Shown in pieces: positions 21,966 to 33,151 of a stretch of DNA of 64,000 bases (its first letter is position 1; every line of letters starts with the position of its first letter). Location of the stretch: NCBI RefSeq assembly GCF_907165205.1, contig NC_058193.1, positions 19,109,521 through 19,173,520 of the forward strand. Reading direction: 5' to 3'. A program made the position numbers and the translations under genes. The stretch is from Coccinella septempunctata. Its lineage: Eukaryota; Arthropoda; Insecta; Coleoptera; Coccinellidae. Under the pieces are notes generated by a model. That model made no database searches. It saw only the letters and a program-made list of their open reading frames with translations, and was not told the origin of the DNA.

Positions 21966-23640
21966 AGTTGGGGAGCCGACGATGCTAAATCGGGATTTAA
22001 TCGATTTTGAAGATTATATGGTAGAACGAAAAAAGTTCTATGATGTATGCACTTACAGCGGTGGGGAAAGCGTCTGCAGGGTCTCAAATATGTAAAAAAA
22101 ATCGTCAGGTGTACATACTCGAGCGTGTCAGATTAAGATACTGTATATAACGTTTTCTGCTTGAAACAATTAATAGAGAAAAGAATGAACACAAACCAGG
22201 AAACTCATCTTATGTTTATAGACCTTCACAAAGCCTATGACACGGTACCGGTTAAGCAACTATGGAATGTATTACAGCAGTCGAATATCAATCAAACCTT
22301 AATCACAGCTCTTCAGAATCTGTATAATGGCTCAAAATCCAGAATAAAAATAGGCAATCGACTGTCACGAAGTTTTTCGGTCAACAAATGGTTACGTCAA
22401 GCCTGCTGCGTATCTCCAACACTCTTTAAAATTTATGTGGCCAAAGCTTTATCTCTTTGGAAAATAAAATGTAAAGGGATGGAAATATACCTGGGAGACA
22501 CCTGCCTGTTCACATTACAGTTTGCGGACGACCAAGTGATCATTGCCAATGACAAGGCAGACCTGGAATACATGACCCGAAAATTGCAGGAAGAGTATAA
22601 AGAGTGGGGTTTAGAACTCAATACCAAAAAAACCAAATATTTACCAATCGGAGGTGAATTATCGAACATCCAACTCGATACAGAAGAAATCGCTGCCTGC
22701 ACCAGCTACACATATTTGGGTGTGAAGTTTGATATTACAGACAGGGACGATCGAGAAATAAAAAAACATATCAACCAAGCCAGGGGTCTCATCTCTTGTT
22801 TGAATGGAGTCTTCTGGAGCAGCGAAATAGGAAAAAAACGAAAATATAACATATATGATACGATGATAAAAAGTTCTTTATTATATGGCGCAGAAACGTG
22901 GAAAATTACAGAGAACAATAGGAAGAGACTGGAGGCTACCGAAATGGATGTGTTCAGAAGGTCACTAGGAATATCAAGAAAAGACCGAATACGGAATGAA
23001 GATGTTCGAGCAAGAATGGGAATAGAAGGATCTCTCATGACAGACATCGAACGAAGACATCTTATTTGGTATGGACACGTGCAGAGGATGGATAACACCA
23101 GACTACCAAAGCAGATCCTGGAATGGGTACCACCAAATCGAAGAAAACGAGGAAGACCAAGAAAGACGTGGATGGAGGGGGTTTCGAAAGCGATGAGCGC
23201 AAGAAATCTGACAGAAAACCAGTGGAATTACAGAAGGTCATGGAAATTAGCCATCGGACAACGACGAAAGATGTTATGAAACCGATAAATATATATATGC
23301 TCTACGTGTCTCTGATAATGAATTCATGCTTATCTGACAGTTTGCGCGGTGGGACTGGTCGTACGGAAGAGCTGAAAATAAAAAAAAAATTCCAGCGTGT
23401 CAGATTTTTGGAGGATATGTTAATTGGACCCAAAGGAAGCTACTTTTCAAGGGACTGACAAATTGGACGTGACGCAAGGTCACAGCGATCCTTTGAAAAT
23501 GTAAAAAAAAAATCTTAACCTGTACATACTCGTGCGTGTCAGAATTTCATGCACATGGTTAATCTCAGTGTTGTAGACGTGTTGACCCATTAATCTGACA
23601 TTGATCCGGGGGGTTTTCTTAATCTGAAGATGATAAAAAT
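21966..23640. repeat. Unclassified repeat unit, copy 1, split by a LINE
   Basis: 21966-22150 (GTTGGGGAGCCGAC ... CGTGTCAGATTAAGATACTG) plus 23295-23400 (CTCTGATAATGAATTCATGC ...) correspond to the uninterrupted unit at 24476-24780. CGTGTCAGA recurs at about 22125, 23396, 23535 and 24654, with inverted partners (TCTGACAG and similar) in between. This suggests recombination or binding motifs of an unnamed element. No protein is encoded by the unit itself. Confidence 0.55.
22151..23294 (+). pseudogene. 5'-truncated LINE reverse transcriptase (RTE-like)
   Basis: The open frame 22161-23279 (372 codons) is the C-terminal half of a non-LTR reverse transcriptase. It has FIDLHKAYDTVP, a block corresponding to the usual GxxQG (here RQACCVSPTLF, so altered), and LQFADDQVII with both catalytic Asp residues. 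It continues through SLLYGAETWKI and WYGHVQRMD to KRGRPRKTW, a C-terminal tail common in RTE-like insect elements. The endonuclease and fingers are missing. The uninterrupted repeat at 24476-24780 marks the insertion point after TACTGTATAT, and TATAT-type sequence stands at both ends. It is a dead 5'-truncated insertion. Confidence 0.85.
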
Positions 23641-23989
23641 GCTTTTTTTCCGAATATTCCCCTGCCTGTACTTCTAATTGTTTTTGTATTCATTATGAAT
23701 ATTGTAGATAATAAAATTCTACACAACTTTTGTTTGAAGCAATTCTACATACTCTTAACTGTTCTCGAGTCAGAAGGCGATAAGGGCGAGGAGCTTAGCC
23801 ACACATGCGAAAGGGCAAGGTCAATGTAGAATCCCAGTCTGATCCTTGGAACATAGATTTATTTATGTTCTGAGGTCTAATCTACATTCATCCAATTAAC
23901 AAGATATTTCTATGATGACATTTTCGAAATTAGTCCGTGACTGAACCTTAGAATGTACTATTTTCCAACGAATGAATTTTCGCTTCAGC

Positions 23990-24310
23990 ATGTATTGCTA
24001 AACACCTCGCATTAATCGTCATATATCTCAGAAACGTTTGAACGTAGAAAAAATTGATTAGGATTGTAAAAAATGTTATGCTCTACAACTTTTATGATTA
24101 ATACGAAAAGGATCGGAAGGAGAAGGGAAAAAGATAATTCAAAAAAACAGATTTTTGTGACCTTTATAGCCAATTTTCATTGTTTTGTTGAAACTGTCAG
24201 ATTATATTTTTTCCGTTATTCGTGAATCATTAGCTTTAAAATAAGAGAAAATGCCACCACGCTCGAGAATATACACGTGACTTTTTTCTTGCAACTTTGG
24301 CGCCCTCCCA
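23990..24310. repeat. Diverged repeat shared with 55155-55690
   Basis: Segments such as TCAGAAACGTTTGAACGTAG and GATTTTTGTGACCTTTATAG have close partners at 55190 and 55318. This copy lacks the MITE that interrupts the other one at 55405-55614. Type unknown. Confidence 0.5.
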
Positions 24311-24344
24311 CACATTTTCGACAGGATTAAATTGTCAGATTAAG

Positions 24345-24470
24345 AGAATAATAATAATAATGTTCTTTATTTCAAATCATTTCCTTCAGTGTACAACAAA
24401 TAAGTTACATGAAATGAAACTCTAGTTCATCCGCACTATCAGTAGACGAATTGAGAAAGATTATTGAGCT
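24345..24470 (-). repeat. LINE 3' tail fragment
   Basis: (AAT)n followed by GTTCTTTATTTCAAATCATT. In complement this is the usual end of a CR1/Jockey-like 3' UTR with a polyadenylation-like AATAAAGAAC and a trinucleotide tail, as also seen at 33152. No coding part remains. Confidence 0.5.
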
Positions 24471-24475
24471 TTGTA

Positions 24476-24780
24476 GTTGGGGAGCCGACTATGCTGAATC
24501 GGGATTTAGTCGAGCGTCGTGGAGACCTAGTGGATTTTGAAGATTAGATGGCAGAAAGAAAAAAAGGTTCTATGATGTATGTACTTTCAGCGGTGGGGAA
24601 AGCGTCTGCAGGGTCTCCAAGATGTAAAAAAATCGATAGGTGTACATACTCGAGCGTGTCAGATTAAGATACTGTATATGCCCTACGTTTCTCTGATAAT
24701 GAATTCATGTTTATCTGACAGTTTTGCGCTGTGGGACTAGCCGTACGTAGGAGTTGAAAATGCTAAAAAAAAAATTCCAG
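24476..24780. repeat. Unclassified repeat unit, copy 2 (empty site)
   Basis: It matches 21966-22150 joined directly to 23295-23400, without the LINE. It defines the pre-insertion sequence TACTGTATATGCCCTACG. Confidence 0.6.
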
Positions 24781-25566
24781 CGTGCACTGTGTAGAGGTTT
24801 TATTCGAGACGTTTTCGTGTGGAATACATTCCTGTAATGTGAAGGGATGATTAAAAATATCGATTCTCCATACAAATGAAGCCGGTATTGATTTCAGGCT
24901 TTTATTTCCGACGCTGGGTGAAATATAAAAAAGGAAATAATGATCAAGTACAATTTTGTAGAGCTCCAAATGTTCCCTAAAAATGTCCGCGATGGCGTAT
25001 ACCTAACTGTCGACACCTGCCGGCGTGGACCTAGAGGATCGTTTGACGGAAACACCCGAACGCGGAGTCCAGTGGCGTGCGAAGCGGAGGTCAAATTTAT
25101 GCTGGAATAAGGACGATTCACATAAATAATGAACATAGGATCTCAGATTTGCTAGAATGTGTTAAATTCTTGAGAATCCACGCATCATGGTCAGCGGGTT
25201 TAATTTTCACCCTGTAATGTTCAAAATTCGATCCCTCGGAAACCGTTCAGCGGCGCAAAAAGAGACTTGGCATATAGAATTCTTACGTGGATGTGATTAT
25301 TCGGTGGAAATTTCATCCCTTGGGATTCAAGGTGTTGATTACCACCCTCTCACGTTCAAAATTCGATATCTCAGAAACCGTTCATTGGCATGTGGAATTG
25401 AGGAATGGATGCGGTTTTCAAAAAATCTTTACCATTTTCAATTTTTCCATTATGTCGTATTTTAGCACTGTTTGCTTTTTCGATCCAAAATTTATAGGAT
25501 GTTTATGAGAGGATCATCAATTATGACAAATCGACGTGTAGACTGGCAACTTTCAAGATCCATCTA
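24781..25566. other. No gene; local duplicated motif
   Basis: TTCAAAATTCGATCCCTCGG (about 25219) and TTCAAAATTCGATATCTCAG (about 25350) are imperfect direct repeats about 130 bp apart, each after CACCCT. A more GC-rich patch lies at 25010-25090. No recognisable product. Confidence 0.4.
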
Positions 25567-27089
25567 CACTGCGCAAAAAAATTAGCGCACATTCTGAAAA
25601 TCTCAATTTTAATGAAAGTTAACTCTACATTGACTTTATAACTTATTTTTTATGTTCTCTCGGGAAGGTTTTGAACGAAACAAGACACATTAACTGGAAG
25701 AAAAATTCAGTATTCCACCGAATCTTATGTGAAAGAAGAGAAATGAACAATTTTCAAAATACTGAAATGCTGATAAGTGATTTAATACTTGGTATTTTCA
25801 CCCCTTGCGTTAATTACAGCTCGGCAACGACGTTTCATACTCAAAATGAGTGATCTTAAAATGTTCTGATCTAATCCTTCCCAGATTTCTCCGAGTTGGA
25901 TTCCTAAGTCATTAAGAGTAGCTGGATATTTTCTGAACTTCTTCAACCTATTGAGGTTGTCCCAAACCTGCTCAATCGGATTGAGATCTGGACTTCTTGC
26001 TGGCCATTCCATTCGAGAGACTTCAACCTCTTCAAGGTACTCCTGAACGATGCGCGCACTATGGGGTCTGGCATTATCGTCCATAAAAATGAAATTTTCA
26101 CCAATGTATGGGACAAATGGCACTACATGCTCTTCAAGAATGTTCCTTATATACTTATCAGCATTCATAGCTCCATTATCAACGACCACTAGGTCTGTGC
26201 GAGCAGTCAAAGATATTCCACCCCATACCATAATCGATCCTCCCCCGAAACCAGTAGTATTCAGGAAATTGCACTGAGCATATCTTTCATGTGGACGTCT
26301 GTATACAAGTAAACGTCGATCACAATGGTAGAGGCAGAATCTAGACTTATCTGTGAAGAGAACTCTGTCCCAATCGGCCTCTTCCCAATGGATATGCTCT
26401 CTCGCAAAATCCAAACGCGCCCTTCGATGGGCTGGGGTAAGAGCTGGGCCTCTTGCCGCGGCACGAGGCCTTAAATCATATTCTCTGAGGCGATTTCTTA
26501 TTGTCTGAGTGCTAATTTGCACCTCATGAGTTTGCTCAAGCTGAATTTGAAGGAGGCGAGCGGTTGCAAACCGTTGTCCCAATGAAGAAACTCTCAAGTA
26601 ACGTTCTTGAATGGCAGTTGTTACCCGTGGTCTACCTTGTCCTGGTCTTCGGACATTCATACCTGTCTGCCTGAATCGCTGCAATATTCTGGACACACTT
26701 GTATGGGAAACTCCAAACCTTTCTGCAATTCTTGTGTATGTCCACCCTTCCTCTCGCAAAACTACCGCTTGGGACATTCCTCTTTGGTCAAATTGCGTGT
26801 TTCGCGTTCAATAGCGATCGAGTGTAGAAAATCAAACGAAAGAAAAACTATTGATCACTAGAATTGGTCGAGAACAACTGATTTTAGAATGGAGCTAATA
26901 CATTCAAAATCTGATAATATCATCTTTTTTTATTCCTGCTGGGAAAAAACATCTGTATTGAAGGAAACCGTCGAAAGAGGATAACATATGCATGCATAAT
27001 TCTGATAAAAATTATTATCATTGAGAACACCTTCAGTTGTAGAATAAATTTGAGATTTCCATAATGTGCGTTAATTTTTTTGCGCAGTG
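25567..27089 (-). mobile_element. Tc1-like transposon, copy 2, nearly intact
   Basis: The 1523-bp element has about 40-bp terminal inverted repeats (CACTGCGCAAAAAAATTA at both ends) and TA on both sides (25565-25566 and 27090-27091). It is closely similar to copy 1. Both ends and a long transposase frame are present. Confidence 0.9.
25782..26777 (-). CDS. Tc1-family transposase, possibly functional
   Basis: The 331-codon frame has helix-turn-helix YTRIAERFGVSHTSVSRIL, GQGRPRV, and the catalytic Asp, Asp, Glu in LFTDKSRF, FMDDNARPH and SPDLNPIEQVWD. The conserved Glu next to the first catalytic Asp is Lys, which may lower activity. Compared with copy 1, the original start ATG has become ATT and one base is lost in codon 13 (TGTGCCCAA to TGTCCCAA). 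The present ATG at 26775-26777 lies just at this lesion and restores the ancestral frame, so the product lacks about 14 N-terminal residues. The transposase would act on the CACTGCGC terminal repeats. Confidence 0.85.
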   Translation of the reverse strand: MSQAVVLREEGWTYTRIAERFGVSHTSVSRILQRFRQTGMNVRRPGQGRPRVTTAIQERYLRVSSLGQRFATARLLQIQLEQTHEVQISTQTIRNRLREYDLRPRAAARGPALTPAHRRARLDFAREHIHWEEADWDRVLFTDKSRFCLYHCDRRLLVYRRPHERYAQCNFLNTTGFGGGSIMVWGGISLTARTDLVVVDNGAMNADKYIRNILEEHVVPFVPYIGENFIFMDDNARPHSARIVQEYLEEVEVSRMEWPARSPDLNPIEQVWDNLNRLKKFRKYPATLNDLGIQLGEIWEGLDQNILRSLILSMKRRCRAVINARGENTKY

Positions 27090-27229
27090 TATTTCTCAAG
27101 TTTCGATTCCGTACGTAGGTATGGAATATTGATATGGTGTAGTGATTCTGAAGGCACTAAATTATTTGTTAGTCAAAAATACGCTTGAAGATCTATGCTT
27201 GGTATAAAATATAAAGATACTTACAGAGG

Positions 27230-27720
27230 GCATTTCAGACAGAATTGAATTCCAGTCAAAATTGGATTATACGGTCTGGAAAACATACTTTTTATGAAAA
27301 AAAATCCACATTATTTTGAGGATTTAAAAAATCATAATAGCACAAGACGTACTGATCCCTTTTTCTTTCCAATACATAAAAGGACACCAACTGAAAAGAA
27401 CACTAAGTATATGTCTATAAATTTCTATGATAGTGTACCTAAGAATATTTTGAATATAGTGAATTATACCACATTCAAGAGAGAACTCACAAATTTGATT
27501 ATAGATATTGAACCTTACTATAGAAATAATAATATACATATATACTTACTTTCTATGAACCTTACTCGATTTCTGAATTTTCAAACTATTCCTATGTGAA
27601 CACTAGAGTATAATTTCTTCTAGTTTTTTTTCTCCATTATTGACGGTTTCTCATTTCTATGTATATTTGTATTGAAAATTCTGAGAATAAAATTGTTGTT
27701 ATTGTAATTGTTATTGTAAA
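27230..27720 (+). pseudogene. LINE reverse transcriptase C-terminus and 3' tail
   Basis: The frame 27294-27599 shows the C-terminal pattern of CR1/Jockey-like ORF2: HNSTRRTD, KYMSINFYDSVPKNI and FKRELTNLI. It is followed by AATAAAATTG and a TTGTTATTG-type tail, typical of a LINE 3' end. Only the 3' tip is present. Confidence 0.65.
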
Positions 27721-28638
27721 ATCGAATTAAACAAAACCCAAGATTTTCGAATTAAAACCTATATATTTTAATTCTTCAGTCGATTCTATTTAAAATTGAA
27801 GGAAGTTATCTTGAGAAACCTTGTACTCACCTGAAATGGAAACTTTCACAGTTGCCAAAAAAAACTTGAAATAAAGTAAAAGAGTCGTTTTGAACTGCTA
27901 GATTATTCTGTGAGTTCCGGAAACCACTGGAAACAACTAAAATTACGATAAATAATTTCAACCTTTTATGAACACACAAGAATAATCAAGCAGTTCGAAA
28001 TGGCTCTATTCCCTTATTTCAAATTTCCCTTTGATAACTCTGGAAGATTACATTCAAGGTATAGGGTTTATTTAGGTGAGTAGTCCTCCCTGTACATTTT
28101 GATTCCAAAGCGCAAATAGTTTTATAATTCTACGTAATGGTGAATACGGAAGTGGTGAAGATTTTTCAAAATATCCTCCGCAACAGAAATAATCCATAGA
28201 GTCCCAAAAACTGATAAACCGTTGACATTTCACTTAAGGAAAGGCAAAATGTTGAAATTGTCATCGAATCAGTTTTCTCACGAATCGAAAAAATACTGGA
28301 TTTTCCATTTCAAATGAGAAATAGTTTTGAGGAGAGAGTTCATTGTCCCACCCCAACCTGCAAATTTCCAGTACAAAATTGTAATAAGTTCTCATAAATG
28401 TCTAATAGGCCATCGTGGTGAATCACTCTGTATTATCGCAAGAATTCTGGTACCTACTAGAAATCGAAACATGACTACTAATTTATTTAGCAAAACTCAA
28501 AAAATCATACCAGTATGTAGTAAACTCACATACCTACTTATCAATGAAAATTATCAATATTTTAAGAACAAGGAGTGTACTTAGGGAGCTGTTCTTCGAT
28601 CTTGATCGAATAACATGAATTGATTCAGCATCAGAACC
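27721..28638. other. No gene recognised
   Basis: AT-rich spacer. The open frame at 28327-28584 resembles nothing I know. Confidence 0.4.
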
Positions 28639-28764
28639 CCTCTCATTGCCTAATGTGATCTTTTTTTCTAAGGTAGTGAGCTTATTTCCTAATGGAGTAA
28701 CCTTATTTCCTAGTAGAGTAATCTTATTTTCTAATGGAGTAATCTTTTTTCCAAAGGGAGTAAT
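28639..28764 (-). repeat. 21-bp tandem repeat, five to six units
   Basis: Units CTTATTTCCTAATGGAGTAAC, changed by a few bases each, start at 28660, 28681, 28702, 28723 and 28744, with a degenerate unit before. Because 21 is a multiple of three, the minus strand reads through it as heptads of the form ITPLENK. No start codon or longer frame supports a gene. Confidence 0.75.
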
Positions 28765-31136
28765 AATTCATAAGCGGAATTTGTATTGAATCGAAATACT
28801 AATTTTAGCGCCATTAATCACTGAGTCGTTTCGATTCAATCTACGGTTCGTTGTGCTTGGCGAAATAAAAGACAGTAACAAATTTGTATCAGTTTCTGCT
28901 GATAATAGTGAACAATCGGTCGAATTGTTCCAACAAAGCGATGAATCATTTCAAATTTTGTACAGTAACTGAAATCGTGAATATGCTGGAATTCGATATA
29001 ATAAGTAGATATTGTCGCCATGAACCATGGAGGTAGAAATATTTATATGATAAAGATGATTTAATATGCTTTGTTAGTCAACTATGAATTTGACGAGGAA
29101 CGGATGGTCTTAATTCCAGTATACTTGAACTTTTTAATTTATTGTGTTGACATGTTTCGGCTGATAGCCCTCTTCAGAACACAAAACTGAAATCAATTGA
29201 TAGATGTTAAAATTGAAATAAGCATATTAGCTCATCGAGTAACAGATGTGCTGTCGAGGAAGGCGTCAATTTTAAATGAAAAATAAGGGGTCTCGTGAAG
29301 ACATTCGTGACTGGGTCTGAAGATCTCGTTCATCTCAAAGGTTTTGAACACCTTCCCAATGAAAACGTAATCCGAACCAAGAGAACAAAACACAAAAATG
29401 CTGGAAAATGTAAAATAACTCACCATAAGTCCGATAACCATATAAAATATGATCTTAATTGAAAGCCTTTTAATAGAATGACATTATTAAGCTGTGGAGT
29501 CAAATTCAACATCTAAAAATTGCAAAACAAAGTAGATACAGCAGTAAACATATAAACCAACGAATGAGACATGCGCGGGAAAAGATCATTATTTATTTGA
29601 CTTCACAGTTCACATGAGCCATGCTTTACTATCCTATCCTCGTCATATTAACTCCAGTAGTATGAACTTTAGAGAATTTTCAATTATGAGTTTGGTCTTT
29701 GGGGGTTTACTTTATATTAGTAGGTACTTTCAATTTTAACTGTTCTAAAATTTCAATAATTGTATGAACGAAAATTTATACTATGTTCTCTTCTGATCTG
29801 GAAACGTTATATGCGTTTTATACAATAGGTATAGAATGCATTAGCTTTGTGTCAAAAAGAAATAAAAAACAGGTGGCAAGATCAAACTATATAAATGATA
29901 GAATTAGGTTACCTGAAAGTAAGGGTTTAATGACTCATCACCAAGCTTTCGCAATTTACTTTATTGCATCTTCAGGGTTTCTAGAGTATATTAATATATA
30001 ATTTTAAGATCAAAACTCAAAACACAGTTATTATCATTACCTTCTGAACATTACCGAAAGTGAGGTTACCTATAAGACCGACTTCAACAATAACACCTAC
30101 ATAGCATAATTCCGCTAAAAATACAGACAGAATTTAAAATTTCCATTTCTCCATTGGATAATCAAACAAAACATCTATAGGGTTTGTAATCAGTTTTCAA
30201 TTTCGATTTCATCAGTTAATTTTCAACTTTTCTCACAAATCACAGTCCATCAATCTTCTTGCTCATCCAACGTCTCATTCCTGGTTTCTGTCCAGTATCA
30301 TCTCTAACAAATAGCTGTAAATATTGCCCAAATTCTGGGTGCAATTTTTTTATTTACTGTATTTCCATTTCTCTCATCTCAATCATTTCGTGTATCAGTC
30401 TCTTCTGTATAACGCTAAGTTATTCCGTACTTTCAAGGAAAGCTGCCATGTGAATAATTCTTGAATTATTTCATTATAATTCTTGAAACATAAACAGTGA
30501 GTAAAAACCAAGTTCACCGTTGAGGATTTTTATTTTTTTATTATACATCCTCTACGAGGATTTGAGGGTAGATGAGTTTTTTTAAATGCAATTACCCTAA
30601 TTTTTTGTGGCAGAAATGATTAGGTCTTTTGTTGCCGGGGAGTGTCAAATGGGATGTTTTTATCAACCTCTTTTGTATTATAATGATGAGATGGTGTATT
30701 TTGAGGTCAAGAACATTCACTTTTGGAAGTGATCGATGTATTTTTCGCAGTAATTTTTCGGGTAATCAATAATTGCACGCAATTTTTTAATATGTCTCAG
30801 CTACTTCTTTTCTTTAATTTATTGGGTAGATTCTGACAGAGTTAAATGCAGAATATTTTCTACCTGAGGCCAATCTTTATACTGGAATATATAGATCTTA
30901 TATCATATCAACCAACAACATTTTTTACGGCATTCAACTAATATTATCTGTTCCTGATTAATTTTTTCCCATATTTCTCATAACCTCACCTTACAAATTT
31001 ATGTATCAAGTTGCTTTTTCCGAAGACTTATTCTCTAGCTTCATCTATTTTTGTAGAAAGGAAAAAACACTTCGTTCAGGAATATGGTACCCTCGATGGA
31101 CCGTATATACACTGTGTATATTTTGCAGACGGATAC
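28765..31136. other. No gene; possible Penelope-end fragment
   Basis: Mostly AT-rich sequence without recognisable genes. GACATGTTTCGGCTGATAGC with CTTCAGAACAC near 29150-29182 resembles the long-terminal-repeat ends of Penelope-like elements, but no coding sequence accompanies it. Confidence 0.35.
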
Positions 31137-32271
31137 TATACTTCATTCACTTTTATTTTAGCAGTCAGTTGGCCATGGAAATTTGACACATTTCACTCTG
31201 TATAGTACGAAAATGTGGGGTTATGAAGCTTGTCAAAACATTTTTGGGTTTTAAATCAACGCTATGTTGCCCGTTCTACGTAAAAGTTTCTGTTATTACG
31301 TATTTTATCACAATGTCGAATCTCTTCGGAAAATATGTGACGAACATAATTGAAGTTTATACAAACCGATTGAAGGCATACCAAATCCAGTTATTTGCAT
31401 GGAAAATACAAGAGATCAGTATAATATCATAATATGCACTAGCTTGAGGAGAGTTAATGTTCGTTATCTTTTTTGGCCTACATCATTTGTAGATTTCAAA
31501 AATATCAACCCGAAGATGAAATGCATATGATGCAGTGGTTGAGAATGGGTATCTCCCGCAGGAATTAACAGATAATTACAAGAATGTTAAATTCTTCAAC
31601 AAAAATCATCTTGCATCAATATAAGTAAAAGGAATTGAAGGAAGTTTCAAGTCAAGATGAACTTCACCTTTGAATAATAATAATTAGGTATTTATTGGTA
31701 CCTTAAGACATTTACATTGTATAGGACAAGTCAAATGAAAAATAGAAAAATCCATTTTGGGGAACTTATTCTACGATGACATTTATCGAAAATCCTGTAG
31801 TAAACTTTTCGCATTAATTCACTCAAACATAAAATTCTCAAATGCCACCACTTTTTTGGGTCTCCCAAAAGAAAGATATTCTTCGTCATCCTCTTTTTTC
31901 ACAATCTTTCTGATTGTGGAAATATTCAGCTGAAATGTAAGTCGTTTAGATTTAGATGAAACATTATATAAATTCTTACATTGAATATGTTCGCTACCCT
32001 ACCGTCTGACGTATTGTGGATTTTAGAATATCAGAGGGTATAACTATTTGAATGGGCGGACCTAAATTCTAAATAGCACTTCCTGAAACCCTATCTCTTT
32101 TTTCAATCACATTCGGCATTTTCGTAATGAAAATTGATATTAGTTGTGGCAACGGCGTTATGACATTAACGATATTTCATGAGTGCCAACCTTACTTCGT
32201 TCTAGTTACAAAAACTTGAGAAAATTATTTCATGGCCAACCGACTGCTTAAATAAATTTGAATGAAGTATA
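31137..32271. mobile_element. TIR element family A, copy 1
   Basis: The ends TATACTTCATTCACTTTTAT (left) and, in complement, TATACTTCATTCAAATTTAT (right) form inverted repeats of about 42 bp that include GCAGTCRGTTGGCCATG. The body matches copies at 35408-36624 and 59501-60593. It has no transposase frame. This copy lacks about 75 bp found in the other two. It contains a LINE-tail-like segment near 31690. Confidence 0.8.
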
Positions 32272-32339
32272 AAATCCTTCAGTTTGTGAAATGACTAGTC
32301 TGTCAGTCACTAGACGTTTTCTAAAACGCTATTGAAATA

Positions 32340-32952
32340 CAGATCTTTTTCTACAAACGTCAAAAAATGACAAGGTTCGCGCATTGGCAACAATATGCGA
32401 AGTGACCCTTTTTTTCATTTTCCTTCGTTACCATGACACCGTGCGCGAAGTATATGGGATTTTTATATCTTAACCTTTATGTTCCTCAATCAAGCAAAAA
32501 TCCAAGAAATCATTCATTTATTAATGTATAACAATAATTAAGGCTTTCACATTGTGAGAAAATTTAAGACTACCTAGTTTTATTTATTATTCACAATGTT
32601 AACATTAATGGTGCAGCCAGTGCACGAACCAATAACCAGATAACTCAGATTCAGCTCGTGATATCGTAGATTTAGGAGTTGGATGAGACTATCCATTTTT
32701 GATTTGCAAGCAACTGCCGTAGAGGTGACAGCACTTGATCCTGAAATTTCAATACTCTTTTTCATATTAAGCTAAGCATGTTACTCATTTTAGAATAATA
32801 TTTTTGACGTTTGTAGAAAAAATTTTGTTTGCATCTCATGCGCGAAATACTTTGGTGATCTCGACTATTTTTTTAACGAGGCGCAGCCGAGTTAAAAAAA
32901 AATCAGTTCTCGATCACCAAAGTAGCATTTCGCGCACTAGATACAAAAATAA
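32340..32952. repeat. Nested inverted repeats with a palindromic centre
   Basis: ATCTTTTTCTACAAACGTCA near 32342 is inverted as TGACGTTTGTAGAAAAAATT-like sequence near 32808. Within 32826-32952, GCGCGAAATACTTTGGTGAT and ATCACCAAAGTAGCATTTCG form long arms around a core of T-run, GAGGCGCAGCCGAGTT and A-run. It looks like a foldback MITE; the boundaries are approximate. Confidence 0.6.
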
Positions 32953-33151
32953 CTATTTTACAACCGGCCTGAAATTTTCAGTCAATTTGTAAACTGCGAA
33001 CAACTCATCGGACAGATTGTCAAATCAAAATGAATTTTATTCTTGAACGTTTCGTATCTCGAGGTGACTGGTGAATTGAACTGTTTTATATTGGCATTAC
33101 CAGCTGAACTTCATTATCCTGGACACATGGACAAAGAAGAAAAAAAGATAG

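Noticed and set aside
22433..23098. Minus-strand open frames opposite the LINE at 22151-23294
   Set aside because: Shadows of the reverse transcriptase frame, whose motifs are clear on the + strand.
24894..25136. 80-codon minus-strand frame in a more GC-rich patch
   Set aside because: No recognised motif; it may belong to an eroded repeat, but there is no evidence either way.
28327..28584. 85-codon + strand frame before the 21-bp repeat
   Set aside because: No domain, no splice sites in phase, and the frame is not continuous with the repeat.
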